Counted from the first letter of the stretch, positions 9,998 through 24,900 are shown. The stretch: DNA of 64,000 bases from Monarcha castaneiventris obscurior (GCA_026261815.1 JAMPIT010000379.1:6026001-6090000), one strand, 5' to 3'. The notes: generated by a model not told the origin, from the sequence alone. A program made the numbers and translations.

Positions 9998-12900
9998 GTA
10001 CTGCGGGGGCGCTGCGGCGGCGCGGGGCTTGCATAAGGCGGGCGGGCTGCAGCCCCCTCCTCTCCCCCCGGCCCCGCATTGTCCGGCTGCGGCTGCGGAG
10101 CGCTCGGGGGATAGGCGGGATGCCTGCGGGGGCTCGCCGCGCCCGGGCGGAAGAAAGGCGGTTAAAAATGGTAATTACAAAAGAAAAAAAAAAAAAAAAA
10201 AGAGGTGGGGAGGGGGAAATAAAAAGGAGGGAAGGAACGCCCCCCTCGCAGGCAGCCAGCTCCCCTTGGAAAAGAGGCGCAGCACCTCGCTGCGGATCTG
10301 GGAGGGAGGCGGCGCCGTGCGGGAGGCGGCGGCCGCGGATGGCGGGGCGCGGGCAGCCCCTGCCCGGCCGGGAGAGCCGCACCGAGCTCCGGGCACCGGG
10401 CTCCGAGCTCCGGGCACCGGGCAGTGGCCGCCCCCCGCCGCCGGTGTGGGCTGACAGCCGCCCCCCGCTCGCCGGGGCGGGGGTGACAGATCCCGCGGTG
10501 CCTGCGCGGGGGAGGGCGGCTCCATCCCCGCCCCCCGCTCCCCGCCAGCCCCATTTTGTGTTTATTTATCGTCCCTCGTTTAGGGGGGGACACCCGTCTT
10601 TTGTCGCAGTTGTAGGCATTTTTGATGAATCGCTTGGCACGCGGTGCTGGCGGCGCTTCTGCATTAACATCTCTGACAATATGTTCCGGCAGATAAGCTC
10701 ATTAAAATTGTTTGCATTGTTTGATAAGGGTCGAGGCGCAGCCCGGAACGCAACTGGTTTGATGTGCTCCTTGCTGCCGACTCGAAGGGCGATAATACGG
10801 CCGGTGGCTCCTTATGTCAATATACAGTTATTTTAAATGCTCCCTGGATGACAGCAAGCAGTGCCTCTGCAGAGTACACGCCCCTTAAAGCTGATTTTCA
10901 AGCAGCAGGAAATGATGCTGCTCTCAAATATCTGACTAAAGTGGCGAGTTGTAAGCTCGATTACATGAAAACAAACGTGGATGACTTGGCTTGTTTGTCT
11001 GAAGAAAATCGCAGTATTTTTTTCTTCTGCTGAGGAATAACGGAGCTGCTACCGGCATAGCTGGCCATTAATAACCTTAACAGTGAATCTCATTGTTGAT
11101 CACACACTGACGGGTGAGCGTGAAATGCGTCGGAGATCCCAGTGTGTGGTTTGTTTAAATTGCAAAAATTTAGTCCGTGTCTCTCTCTGAATCTCCTTAT
11201 ACTTCGTGCACTGGAACCCCAGTGTGCACATTTAGCACAAAGTAGCAAAATTGCTTTTGTAAGGACCTATTTCTACTTGCAGAAAGCCTGGAGCTCTCAC
11301 TTCCTATATCTAAATTTCAGCTGAGTAGTACAAGATTCTGTTTTAGGGGAAAGCTGCATTTCCCTCTTGCACCTAAGCAGAAATATGAAATAAATTTGAA
11401 ATACCATGCATCTCTAGTATTCTGGCATGTCATAATAGGTCAACCACTGATTGCTATCTCACTTGTTTCCTTTAGAAGGGTTCTTTTGAAAACCTCTATT
11501 AAATGGGATTCTCCATTCTTTTTCAGTAGGTTTGTATGTTTTTTTGCAGGCATCAACAAGTCCGTTTTCTTATCCTTTTGCCTGTCATATCATACACTGA
11601 ACTATGTCTAGAAAAGACATTTTGTGAGGCTGCTGTGTTCAGCACACGATGACAGGAATAACTGTATCACTTGCCCAGTTTTCCAGAAATTGTGAAGTTA
11701 CTCTGCATCTTGAATAGCCTTTCCTCCAGAGTAGTTCTCCTTAGTCTTTTAGGAATTTGTATCCATTTGTATCCCTCTCTAGAGCAATATAAAGGAATAC
11801 AGATGTTAATGTTGCATGTTATTTTTGGGCAGTGAATAAGTAATTCAGTTCAATATATTTCAGAAATAAACCTTTAGTGCACAAATAAAAATTTCCACTG
11901 GGGAATTCTATTTAGGTTGTTTTTTTCCTTTTGGAAACTTACTCTGTTCTGCAGAGTCATAACACCCGTATCTGTTGATTTCTCCCTTTCTCTGGGGGAA
12001 AGAATGATGCCTAACTTGCTTCCATCTGTAGCTAAAGTACTTCAGGAAGTAAATGTCAAGCATAACAGAAGAGAAACATTAAAGAAAATACATGAAAACT
12101 GCAGTGAAGCTTCTCCTTGATACTGGAAAAAAGATAGCTTTCAGCTTCCATGACAACCTTTAGTAGCTAGGCAGGTGTGGTCCTTGTTCAGTGTGAGTGG
12201 CAGCAGGAGATCACTGGGTACAACAGATGAATTACATCAGTTTGGTGCCTGCTGCCACACTGGACTGTCAGTGTCATTCCAGATTCATGGAGCAGCTTGT
12301 AGCACCTCACCATATGACACACCAAGTTGCTATGCCCCTGATTGTTGGCCTGGCTTGCTCCATCTAGGAATATGGAATAAATATGTCATTAAATACACCC
12401 TGGAGCTTGACATCAGATGAGCAGTTGTACAAAGCTAAAACACTTCTGCGTCCTGCAGCTTTGCTCCTAAGTTAACCTGCATCTACCGTGTGTATAGAAG
12501 TTCAGTATTTGCCTTTCAGTCCTTCTTTCCTGTAGTAACAGAAATGCTTTCTCATTTTACAACTTTTAACATGTTCTGTTTCGTAAATACTTTAAAACAG
12601 AAGTAGTCTTACCTGATCAGAAAATTTGTGTACATCAGATTGGATAGTCTCAGACCGAAAAAAACCCTTTGCTATTTCTAATACCAAGTCTTACCAAAGA
12701 TTTGATATCCAGCTCCTGAACAAGATTTAAAAACAGCTACAGGTTATACCTTTTTACAGACTAGGAAGCTGACATGGAAGGAGCTGCTGTGAGTTATCCG
12801 CTGAGCTGAGGATGCAGCAGGGAGTTGAACCTATACCACAATTCCCAGCCATGTGCTATGTATGCAAAGCCACAAATAGTTTTCCCAAGTCTTCCAAAGG

Positions 12901-15900
12901 ACATACTTTATTTTGCAGACTGGGACATACAGGCCCAAGGTGTTAAGTTTCTCATCCAGCTTTACTTAGCTGGTAAATGGAAACCAGGCACTTTGGCATA
13001 AAATTGAGTCACAGGGTGATGTTACCTTTTGGAGTTAATAACTGTAATCAATCTGTATTGCTTGAGTGAAATGCTGTTTCACATGCTTCAGAACAGGAGA
13101 CTGTTTAAAATTTGTTTGGTACTGGGGTGTCTTTTTGTTGGCCTAAGGTAGACTTGGGGTCATTTCTGAGAATGGCATTACATTTAATGATGGTTTTACA
13201 TCTGTGTTCAAAGATGGCTGAAAAAATTCAATAAGAAACAAAATCAACAGCTGTGTGGAGAGCTTTTTTTTCAAAGGGGCAAGTTTGCAGTGCTTTTTTT
13301 GCCAGACTCCACACATCCTGTATGGTTGATCAGCTCATCATATTTTTAAAAGCTAAAGTATTAAGAGTGAATACTTGCAGGTTCAAATGGCATACCTAGT
13401 CTAAACCACCCTGGTCCTAAAGAGACAAAGTGTTGCACCTTCCTTTGCAGGGTACTGTGCTTAACTTCTGTTTTGTCTCTGTGTGTTGCTAGAAAAATGG
13501 TTTTCTGGACCTTCATTCCCTGGCTATATTTAGTTTTATACCCAGAACTTGCATGAAGCAGAGGGGAAGGGGCCAACTTCCTGATTATTTTTCTTCAAAT
13601 CACTAAGCTAAAAGGAAAGAGTATTTTTGTTTTAGTTTTTATCTATGAGTGTATACCCTTCTAATGTTACCTGTTTTAAATATTTGTTTTTCCTAAGTGT
13701 TGTCTTCATTCTAGAAATCATTGTGTAAGCAGTGAGTGATGGTGCTGTGCATAATAATGAAAGCTAGACAGCAGTGGTGATTTCCTCACCCACTGCTGGA
13801 ATAAGTTGTGGGGTGTTAGAGAGCATATCTGGCTGCCTTTTTCAGCAGTATGAGCTGATAACTTCCATGCTGAAAGTCAAGATTTACGTTGTAGCAAAAT
13901 CTGTTTTGGTCTTTGCCTTCCCACTTCCCAGTGAATTGCCGGATGCAGGCTGGCCCTGGGCAGCAGAGAGCATCCTTCCCTCGGCAGGACCTGCCCCTGT
14001 CTCTGGTGACTCTGTGCCTTCCACATGTGTGGCTTTACTCAGGGTTCAAAGGGAGACCTGTGGCTTCGCCTTACTCTGGGCAGAAGGAATTTCTTGCTCT
14101 TAAATTAGGTTCCACTGTATATGGTAAACAGGTAGTTACTCTGGAGTAAAAAAAAAAAGCAACCATGTGTTGAAAAAATTAATATATTAAGGCCCAAGCT
14201 TGCTGAGAACTGGGAAGATGATACAGAGTAAAAGCAGTGAGTTGTCTTCTCACTTCACAGTACAGATAGGCGTGACTTCTGAAACTGTAAATACCAGTCA
14301 AAGCAAATGCTATTAAATATATTAGTAAGCGAATCTTTCTTTTCAGAGGCATCTGCTCTTGACCTAACAGCTGTATTGCAGATTATGAGAATTTTGCCCT
14401 AGATTTCACTGAAAGCAGGAAAAAGGCAATAACAAATGTTTAAAAAATCCAGCAACAAACTAACATAAATTACACCCCATAAATTTGGCCTGTGCTTTTC
14501 TAAAAGTTGTAGTTGTGATAACCCCCTTGTCTGCCAAGCATCTGGATTGCAACAAGATAGTTACTGCAGGGAGAAGACCATCCTGATGACTTAGAGCCAA
14601 CAGCTTACTAGCCAGCATTAAAGAGGGACTATGCAGAAATCTTTCTTTGGTTCCTGTCAGCTTAGGTACCCTCTATTTTCTCTTCTTTCACTTTCATAAA
14701 GCTGTCTTCCTATTGCCACCACTGCTGTTCTTCTTTAATCTTGTTTTCTGATTAGGGAGTGCTCTGCCTAGAGAGAGCTGTTTCGGTGAGTATCTTCTGC
14801 TGGGCAGGTCCAGCTCTCAAAAGGCACAGGGTGAAACTGTCTGAAGATAACTTGGAGTCTCATGTGAGTGCATGTAAATGTCTCTGGGGGGTAGGAGGAT
14901 GACTCTGCTCAATATTGCATGAGTAGTTTGAAACCTAGATAGTCCCTGCCTGCATTATTGGGATATCTCTGTTGAACTGGATTTAGATCTTCCTTGAAGG
15001 AAATACCTTCACAGTGTTTTGGGGGTTGGGGTTATTTGTTTAAATCAGGGCCTAAGACGGAAGTAGCTTTTTGGGCAGTGGGGAGAGAGGAGAGAAAACA
15101 CTGCATAGACAGCCCAGTTTGTGTAAGGAAATGGAGGTAATTTTCAGACAGCACGAACTTCTCAGCTTACACACAAGTGCTCTCACCAAAAAGGTCTGAG
15201 AACGCCTAATTTGCACCCAGCCTCCATGGGTTTCAGAAACATCCTGTAGGTGGGAGGCTGCATTCTGGTTTTTGTTGTATGATGTGGTTTTTTTTAAACT
15301 ACCTTGTTGAGCTGCATAGCAACAGCAATGTGTTTCTGGCATATTAAAAAAAAAAGGAGCAAGTTTGGGACACAGGAGAACTGAACCTGATGCTAGCACT
15401 TTCAGAAACAGACATTTTGGCTTCTGCCTGGTGTCTTCAATCTAGTCTTCCTGGAAAACAGGCACTGAAAAACATGCTGCATTGTGAAAGAAAGGTGATT
15501 TGGAGGTGGGGCTGTGCAGCAAGAGACCTTGATTAAAGCTATTTCTTTGGCTCGTTTGAGGGAGATGCAGTTATCTCATCTGGACCACAGGAATGTTATT
15601 CCAGGGGGCATACCTGGACTGACCTTTTGTGATATAAAACTTGTTTTGGGAGGCAGTAAGAAAAGAATGTTTGGTAGGTCTACATTTCAAGCCCTGGCAT
15701 TTGAATGTGTGACTCTTTAAAAATATCTTCAGAGGTTTTGGGGTTTAGTGGGGAGGTTAGTTTAATTTGACAGTCTCTTCTCCTTCCTCATGCCCAAAGC
15801 TAATTATAGCAAAGGCTTGGTAAGGAAGCAGATAAATAGTGTGCCAGCTTTTCATTTTGGAAGTGCAACTTTCAGCCTTTGTTTGATAATTGAAAACGAG

Positions 15901-18900
15901 TGGTCTCACCACATCTGTTCCCCATCACGCCAGCCACCGAGTGGGATGGCACCAAGGCTGTGGTGTGGTGGCAGCGGCCGCGAGGCTCGCGCTGCACCGG
16001 GGCAGAGTTTGGCTGCCTGCACCCTCCTCACTCCCTGAGTCCTGGCCTCCAGCTAGCAGCACTGATCGCTCACTTCCAGGATCAGTGCTAGGGAATGTAA
16101 ATGGAAAACATCCGTGTTTCTTCTGGGGATGGTGTTAGCTGCGCGCTGCGTAGCTGTTTGGATCCTGCTCAGATCTCTGCTGCCTGACTCACCGATAAAG
16201 CATCTTCTTCATATTGTTTCATTACAATTAGGTGGGAGGGGAAAGGGAATATCAGCTATAAAAGTTTACTAAACATGCCTTTAACTGTTGGGGTTTAAAA
16301 ATAGTGGCGTTTTTTTATTTTTAGTACAAATCTACTGTCTTTGTGCTACGAAGTATTTAATTCAAAATTGAAATCTTGCCTGTGATATTTTGACAAAAGT
16401 TTGTCTAGTTTTCTAGTGGTATACCAAGTTATTAAATATTTTGTAGAGAAGGTTCTGTATACTGAAAGCACACCCATTAAATGTCTCAGTTTAGCCACTC
16501 TGAAATAATTTCTTTTTTCCCGTAGAGCCCCGTGATTAGTGAAGGGTCCTTTTATGTTAAATGTGGTTTTTTGCTATGCTATCCAAACAGGAAGTGTAAA
16601 CATTCATCAGTGAATCAAGACTTAAGGATGTAGCTTCCGTAGGAAATCCTACAACTGTGCCAAATCGTTCTGCCTGGAGAGAAATATGCCATGCAGGTTG
16701 TACTGCTGATCTTCTGGCCTTGTGTATGACCACCTTGCATTGTATTGTTTTGGAGGCCTAATTTTCAATATTATGTTTCTTGGCAATTTGGAACCCTGAG
16801 AGAGACCTCAGTGGAACCCTTAGTGAGATCTGTGCACTTCAGTTTTATCTTCTAGGAGCAACTCAAGTGAATTTTCCCCCCTAGAGCAGGGCTCCTTAGT
16901 ACCATACAGAATTCCTACCCAAGCAGCTGTAATTATTCAGAGATGCACATGAATGCAAATTCTTTCCTGTCACTCTGGAATGCAGTGTTGATGCTCAGAA
17001 GGGCTTGCTGGCAGTATGTATTAAACAATTTTGGGGGAATGAAAATTCATTTTAGGCAAATCTTCCACAGTTGTTATGCTTCGCTTCTTAAGGTTAATCT
17101 CTGTGGAGCTAGTCCAGTAATATCAGGAATAGGAAGCACTGAAATATTTGAAGTAGAATACTCATTTGTTTTACTTATGGATTCAGTGTTACACAAATCA
17201 TAGCTTGTTAAAATAACTATAGAATCTATGAGTAATTGTTTGTATGGAAGTGGAACACATAACCCAGTGATACGAAAGTCCCACGGGAGCCTGTGTATAC
17301 AGAAAGACCATGGTGTGTAGGAGTGCTGAGAACAGGGAAGCAGTGGTAATTGGTTGGATAGAAGGGATACATTTTCCCAAAAGGACAGCATTCAGTTGTA
17401 ATTAGTCATTCTGTTGGAAACCTTGTTATGCAGAATGGTGTTAGTTATATTTTACTGAATTGAATCATTTGGGGTCCATATCACTGCTTGCCCATAATAA
17501 TGTTTCAAAGTTATACATGAGGTAGATTCTGAATGAGGGTCTGAAAACACTGTTTTTAGTCAACACATTCGTGTTGTCAGATAGTTGTCAGATTCAAGGA
17601 GGCATAAGGAATAGTCTCTTTTCACTTTTTTATTTCATTTAATATATCTGCAATGAAGACAGGCTGAGAGACCTGGGGTTACTCAGCCTGGAGAAGAGAA
17701 GGCTCCGGGGAGACCTTAGAACAACCTTCCAGTACCTAAAGGGGGCCTGCAAGAGAGCTGGAGAGGGACTTTTTACAAGGATATGTAGTGATAAGACAAG
17801 GGGCAATTGCTTCAAACTGAGAGTATGTTTAGATTAGGTATTAAGAAGAAATTCTTTACTGTGGGGTGGTGAGACACTGAAACATGTTGCTCAGAGAAGT
17901 TGTGGATGCCCTGTTTCTGGAAATGTTTGGGACCACGTTGCATGGGGCTTTGAGCAGCCTGGTCTAATGGAAGTTGTTCCTGCCCATGGCAGAGGGGCTG
18001 GAACTATATGATCTTTAAGGTCCCTTCCAACCCAAACCATTTCATTATTCTGTGTATTTCTGTCTGCAGAGGTTTGGCTCTCTAGTGCACATTTTTAATC
18101 TGTGGTTCCCAAGTGTGGAATGAGTTCCACAGCAGCAGGGATGCTGTAGAACTGCCCTGTCTCTCAAGCAGCTCTATTTTTAATATGGTGAGGTGCTTTT
18201 TTCCACTACCACATTGTGCACAGTTGTTCCTGAAGGGTTACACGGTATGGACCTGGTGGTGCTGGTGAACGAGATGAACATGAGTCAGCACTGTGCTCTT
18301 GCAGGGAAGAAGGCCAAGCCCATGCTGGGCTGCATTGGCAGGCATGTAGCCAGCAGCTCCAGGGAAGTGATTCTTCCCCTCTGGTGCTTCTGAGACCACA
18401 TCTCACATACCATGTCTGAATTAGGCCTCTCCACTTTGAGAGAAACAGTGACATACTGAAGTGAGTGTGGCAGGATGCTCAGGGGGCTGGAGCTTGTGAC
18501 CTGTGTTTGGTCAGTCTAGGTAGGAGCCATCTCAGGGGAGGGGAAGATCTTATCTGTCTTATCTGTCTAGTGGGAGACTGTGTGTAAAGACAGAGCCAGG
18601 TTCTTCTCTGAGGTGCATGGGGAAAGGATGAGAGGCAATGGCAGTCAGCAGCTGCAGCAGTACAAAGTACTTAAGATATTGGGAGAAACGTTTACACAGT
18701 AGGGATGATCAAACACCAGAAGTTACCCAGAGGAGCTGTGGAATATCTGTCCTTGGAGGGACTTGAAACTGAGACGGATGGGATCATCAGCAGCCTTCTC
18801 TTGCTGTCTCTACAGTCACTGGGAGGCTGGAGCAGATCTCTCTGGAGTTCCCTGCCTACCTGAGTCACTTTATGATCCCATTCTGTAACTCTAATAAACA

Positions 18901-21900
18901 TAAACAGCTCGTGACTTAAAAAACAAAATAAAGAAATCACGTGCTTTAAAAATGAAAGGAATATCATCTGGCAACAACTTTTTTACTGCCATGGAGGTGA
19001 AATCAGCCTTGTCATCAAAGGTTTCAAATGGAAAAGAAAAATAGGTGTATGCAGTCTCAGTATGACTTCATCAATATCAAACGTTTTCTAGTTTAATTCT
19101 TGCAAGAGCTATACTGCTGCAGCTGCAGTATATTAATTCATATTCATATAATTTCATATTGCATTCTCTAAATCGCTGGGAGCAACTTCTGCAGTTTAGT
19201 ATCTGGGGCTGATCAAAAGTTTGTAAGACAGCAGAGCAAAGGGATAGTTTTGCTGTGTCATAAAATTAATTATGTACATTGCAATTAAAGATTATGTCTT
19301 GAAGTTAATAGCTGGTAAATTGCTTGCTCTGCTTTTAAGGAATTGTAGCTTTTTCATGCAGAAAATATTAGCATTATTGATAAGTTGAATCTGCAGAAAA
19401 TTTTTTAACTATGAGCACAGTTCTTAAACTGTGTCAGATGTCTGCTTAGTTTGATGTGCTTTTTACAGGGAGTGGTGCAGAACTGTCTTGTCACATGGCC
19501 TGCAGCAACACTGAGAGGGTGAAGGAACTAAACATTCACACTGAGCCCAGATTACCTTCCTAACTGCACTTACATGTAGTTGAAGGAAATTCAAGCAATA
19601 AACTTTTTTCTTCCTTGTTTACTGTGAGAGTTGAACTTGGTAATGTCACTGTTTGCCAGCTGGAAGCAATACACATTAGGAATTGACCTCAAGATATTCC
19701 ATGAAAGGAGGCCAAATCCTATTAAACAGTACATCTATGCTTCTCTTAGCTTACGGTGCATGGCTTTACTGGGGCTTGTAGATGAAGACTGTTGTAACTA
19801 ATTCAGTTTCTACAATCACAGTAACATCAAAGCAGTAAGCACTATCTAAAAAACATTATTTAGAAAACAAAGCTTTGGGAATTTCCCCCTTTAGATAGGC
19901 AGAAGATGTTAAAAGTTAAAATCTGCCTGAAAATGCCAATTTCACAGACCTTCAAAGACCAACATGGCTGAAAAAAAAGGTTTTGGGGAGGCTTTAGTTG
20001 ATGCTGGTAGACTCACCAATTGTGTTGGTACTGCAACAATGGTAAAATCAGTCTGTGGTTACTGGCATACAGCAAGAATAATATGTTACATAAATCACAG
20101 ATGGTTGAGCTAGAATGTTCCTACAGGGCAATTTGCTTCATGAAGGATTAGTGAATTCTAGTTTTAGTTGCTCCAAAATTAATTTAGCCGTTAAGCAATT
20201 GCACTTAGAAGTTCAGCCCTATTCTAGATAGTGCTTGGTAGGATTAATTCTTAAGATACGTAATTTACTGGTAGTATGTTGAGCGCCAGAATAATTTAAG
20301 AGTGCTTCTTTGTTATAGTATTAACTCATGAGAACAAGGGAAGAGATCAAGTTACTTTGGTATCCAAACTCAAAATTAAATGTTGTGGCTGGTAGTCTTA
20401 ACACTTGAAGTCTGGATAATATTAAAAATGGTTTGTAGGGAGCTAGTAATAGGCCAAAGACAGGGATATTTATTTGGGCCTGTATCAACAACATTGGAGA
20501 TGTCAGAACTCAGGGATTTATTACTATCATAATTATTATTTTTAGTCTAGCTTTCACCAGTGGTTGAGGGAGAAGAGGGAGAGAGGTTGGCCTCAGAGCG
20601 CAGTAAAAAGCTCTGCAGTGTGTTGGTGCAGTGGTCTGCAGAGGCAGTGCTGCAGGGGACTTTCAGCTGGTTCTCGTCACAGGTGTTGTCTGGAGCTTGG
20701 TCCTGCATTCCCAGCAGAAAACCTGGTGCTGTTCCTTTCCCCCAAATGGCAGCAGAGCTGTGATAGCAGTGGGAACCCTGGGCAACCATTCTAAAGCCTA
20801 ACGTTTTCGTTACAAAAATACACAGCCATGTTTTAGAGGGTGATGCACCAGTGAAAGCATCTAGCATGGTTGCCTGTTGCTTCATCTGTTGTCACATGCT
20901 TGTTTACAACTTCAGGGCTTAAAAATAAATGTTGTCTTATACCCCTGATCAGTGCCATCACCTTCCTGCCAGGATGACTTGTTCAGGGATGGAGCAGGGC
21001 TGGCTGCCTGGCTGATACCTCGCTCAGCAGCTCTGTCGTGCAGGCTGTGCTCTGGCACCTTTGCCCACGGGTCCTGGGATGCTTGCATGAGTGGCTGCTG
21101 TGCTGTTTCTTGTCCCTTACTTGGTGCCACTCCAGGAAACTTCGAAGTGAAGGTTGCCTTAGACAGCCACTTAAAAAGGGCCTTGTTGTCTGCAGGAACA
21201 GAGAGTTGGACTCGATGATCCTTGGTGGGCGCCTTCCAACGCGTTGTATCCTGTGATTCTAACATATATGTGTATTGAGGTTAGAATAAATGTTGGAATG
21301 CATAAATCAGTGTGTCTCTACACTTGATTTTAATGTAGGAGAGAGAAGAGTTGATGCATGACCAAGTCCTTGTGCTCCGTGCCGTGGTGCGTCATTTGTG
21401 AGTGGGAAAGCTGTATTGCAGTCCCTCCTTAGCCAGTGCAGGAGGTTTCCCATGGGAATGCTCTCCGCCTTAGCTTCGCCTGCCTTGGACAGCCAGGGTA
21501 TTTTAAGTGTGTTTCAATGTCCTGTTAGGAAACGGCAGCTCTGTGTTAGGAGAAAGGCATTGCATTTCCCCTTGTTGAATCCTCCCGTTTTCCCTTCCAC
21601 CCAGACTTGTCCTCTTCTGAAGCCCGTGGATGCTCAGTGCCTGTCTCCTGCTGAGTCACTGCCTCTCTTGCCCGGCTCTGCGGGGCTGTGAGGCACTTGG
21701 AGGCTGCTGTCAGCAGGGCTGTATAGTGTTACAAAATCTCATTTGCCATTAGGTTATGCTTGGAGTAAATCAGCGTGTTACTTTAGCCTTTCACCTCGGA
21801 ATGTATACACGCCGGAGAGGAGGAGCGGGGCAGCGCAGCCCCGGATAGGTCAAAACTAAATTCATTTGGTGACTTCATCTGTCTCTAGTTGGGTCTCATC

Positions 21901-24900
21901 CCTGCTGAAAGTCCCAAGCCTGCCCGCAGCGTTTTCTGGACTTAAAAGGCGGAAATGGCAGGAGCCGGGAGCAGCCGGGCTGCCAGAGCTGCTGTCCTGC
22001 TGCCTTCTGCCTCTGACACAGTGCCTCGGTGCCCTGCAGCCCCAGTGCCCAGCACTGCTGGCCTTTCTTAGGGTTTCTCACTGTGCTTATCCCTTCCTGG
22101 CCACGGGCAGGTGTTCCCTGGTGTGGACGCAGGTGGCTGCTTGGGTGGGTGGCTGTGTCCACGGTGTTCTGCCTGCAAGTTCACAGGCTGCGCTCGTGTG
22201 GGGCCAGTGGACTTGGGGATAAGCTCTCCTCCACTGCTGTCTTCACTTGCCAGTAAAGCTGCATTTGCTAAAGAACTTGGAAATCTCCTCTCTGAAAGTG
22301 AAACTACTCATCCACCAACTTGTGGGAGCAAAATAATAGGAGGTTCCCCTGTTATTTGCAGAGCCTGAGCTAGGAGCTGAGGTTTGCTTACATGGGCTGC
22401 CTCTCAAGGCATCCTTTCTTCAGTGCTCAGCACTGATGTTACCTTGCTTTATGGCACGTTTTTAATCTCTTGGAAATCCTTCAGCAATGTCTGCATGTTT
22501 GCTTGGTAATCTGTTATTATCCATAAGGGAAAAAAAATGAAAAAAAGGAGAATTGAAGTTCCTGTTTGTGTCTGGGTGAATTGAGACTTTGTTTAACAGA
22601 AGATTAAATGTTGGTTTATTCATCAGCTTTCTAGAGGTTTTCTCGTTACAAAATGGTCATAGACATCTTCTGTTTTCTAAAATGTAGGTGTTTTTAATTG
22701 ACTTGAGAATTTTAAGCCTGAGAATTATTTTCCTTTGAATCAACTTCTTTTTTTCCCCCCCTTCACAATGCCGTTGTCTATTGTTGAAGGTAGACTAGTT
22801 GCCAGTGTCTATTGTGAAAATTTGACAGGTTGAATGTCTTCAGGGCATCAGAGCAGCAATTCAAGCTTAAGATCTTAGAGTTGAAAGCCTTGGCAGGGGG
22901 AGGATAATAACTATAAGTAAAAGCAGTGAAGTTTTTTAGCATTGCAGCCTTGCCATGGTTAGGTTCCTCTTGTTCAGCCTACTTCAAAGGCTTTTTGTTG
23001 TTCATCATTAATAAAATGCCTTCTTAATTTGTAGTAACATTCTTTTAATACTGAAATGTGCGTCTCCTTACCCCTTGTTAACTAGTGCCTGTCTGTTCAG
23101 CACAGAACATTACTATTACTTTGTTCAACTGCTCTAAGGTGTGGTTTGAGGGTGCTGTGCACTGCTGTGGTTCATTTCTTACCAGAGTGAATATACCTGT
23201 GTGGAAATGGTGGTGGCCAGAGGCTCTGAATTGCTTCCATTTGTGAGCTGCCTTTCTTGATGTCTGCCTTTCTTGAACCTCTATCCTTTGTCAAGAATGT
23301 GTTTTGGTTTTTTTTTTTTTTTTATAATTAGGATTTGTTTCCTCATAGAAATTGATCAGGAACCTTTCAGAGCATGCAAATACCTTCAGCCATAATTAAG
23401 ATATTTTGTAGCTAGGTCTTACTGTTGCATTGTACTTCTGAAGGCAAGGGTGAACCCTGAAAAAAACAAGGAATTGTGTTACTGTAGAGACATGACATGG
23501 GTGTACAGTTTCAGTGGCAGCAGGAGTGAGAATGTAGTTGGAGAAGTAAAGTCTTACTTATGGTATGCAAATATGACTGGCAGATTCAAGTGAATCAGCG
23601 AACGTGGCTTGTCCTCCTCAAGTGGACCTTTAGGTGCCCTGAGATCTTCGAAACACTAAATAATTGTCTTGGAATTTGAAACTGTTATTTTCATTTTTGT
23701 GAACTACCCCAATTTCATAACTGGTTAGTGAGTAAATTTCTGACTATTTCTAAAAGCCATGCAGTTGGCAGCATAATGCATTGCTAGTTATTAGGCCATA
23801 TCAGAGGTTTTGGCTCAAGTTTCGCATATTATTTGAATACTTCTGGTTGTGTTTTTCACATTTGAGGGAACTGAATGTCTGAAAAAGAACTAGTATATTT
23901 CTGCCTTATTTTTGTTTTTTGTTTTTGGGGGGGTGTTAGGTCTTCTAAAGTCATATGTAGCATTAACCAGAATTGCCAGAGGTCTTTAGAAAAGATACTC
24001 AGATTTGGGTCTAAACCTATCCTTTAGACCTGTCATAAACATTTATGTAGGTCAGAACATCCCAGCATTGGCAGGAAGCCTCTAATTCAAAAGAAAAAAT
24101 TCCCTAATCCAATCTGAGTACATCTCTATTACTCTCATTTCACTTTCATTTAAACAGGGAAATGCAATGAGAAAAATAGAAAATATGCTGTTGGCTGTGT
24201 TAAATGATAATCCTGCAATATTCAAGCCATAAAATGTACATGGATTGCCTCAGTTTCATCTAGACTCTGTAGAGTACTTCACAAATCATTTTAGGTCAAG
24301 TCAGATCCATGTGATAAATGTAAAATGGCATTCAGAAGTTGGTGAGAAATACACATAATAAAAATATTTTTAACATTTCAGGGCTATTTAGTAACATGGG
24401 AACAGTGCAAAACAGATTTGACATTCAACATTTTAAAACATGAATTTCTCACAGTGTTATAATCACAGGATTCTTTTATTCTTTTCTTTTTTTTTTTTTT
24501 TTTCCCATGGCAATGTCTCATTGTGATTAATCTTGTATCTGATTCAGTTTCTGGCTAGATAGAGCCTTTATGTTGCTTGCTACAAATACCACTGCAGTTG
24601 CAACACTGATGCCATGGTATTTGCTGCAGAAGTACAGCATAAGTCAAAAGGGAGAGTACGAACAGTGTTGTCAGCACTGCATAGGAGCTTTTTGTGTTGA
24701 TTTTCCGTCCGCAGGACTCCTTTCAGTAAAGACAACCTCGAGCATAACTGGCCTCTAATGACTGTGGCTAAGGCTGTGTGCAGTGAGCATTAAAGAAACA
24801 GGCAAGGTCCAGCTGCAAATCAGTTGTCATTTCAGGGTGATATAAAAGGATGAATTTTCCTTGTACAGGGATTTAGCTACTGAGTCTGGCAGGTTTCTTC

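Larger units (their letters stand above)
8988..10560 (+). promoter_or_regulatory. CpG island with MAPRE2 promoter and first exon
   Basis: Base composition changes abruptly from AT-rich to very GC- and CpG-rich near 8990 and returns to average after about 10560. Several GC boxes are visible (for example around 9571-9582 and 9769-9787), there is a perfect CACGTG E-box at 9728-9733, and no TATA box is evident near exon 1. This is the usual architecture of a broad, TATA-less housekeeping promoter. The start site cannot be fixed from sequence, but exon 1 coding begins at 9876. The long open frames on both strands here result from stop-codon scarcity at high GC, not from other genes. Confidence 0.9.

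Noticed and set aside
8940..10836. Very long open frames (480 and 536 codons) on both strands over the CpG island.
   Set aside because: They overlap each other, are low-complexity Pro/Arg/Ala/Gly, and reflect stop-codon depletion at high GC. Only the exon 1 segment 9876-9997 matches a real protein.
21866..22368. Several overlapping frames of 75-118 codons in intron 1.
   Set aside because: They overlap in different frames and both strands, in a GC-rich patch, without family similarity or splice logic.
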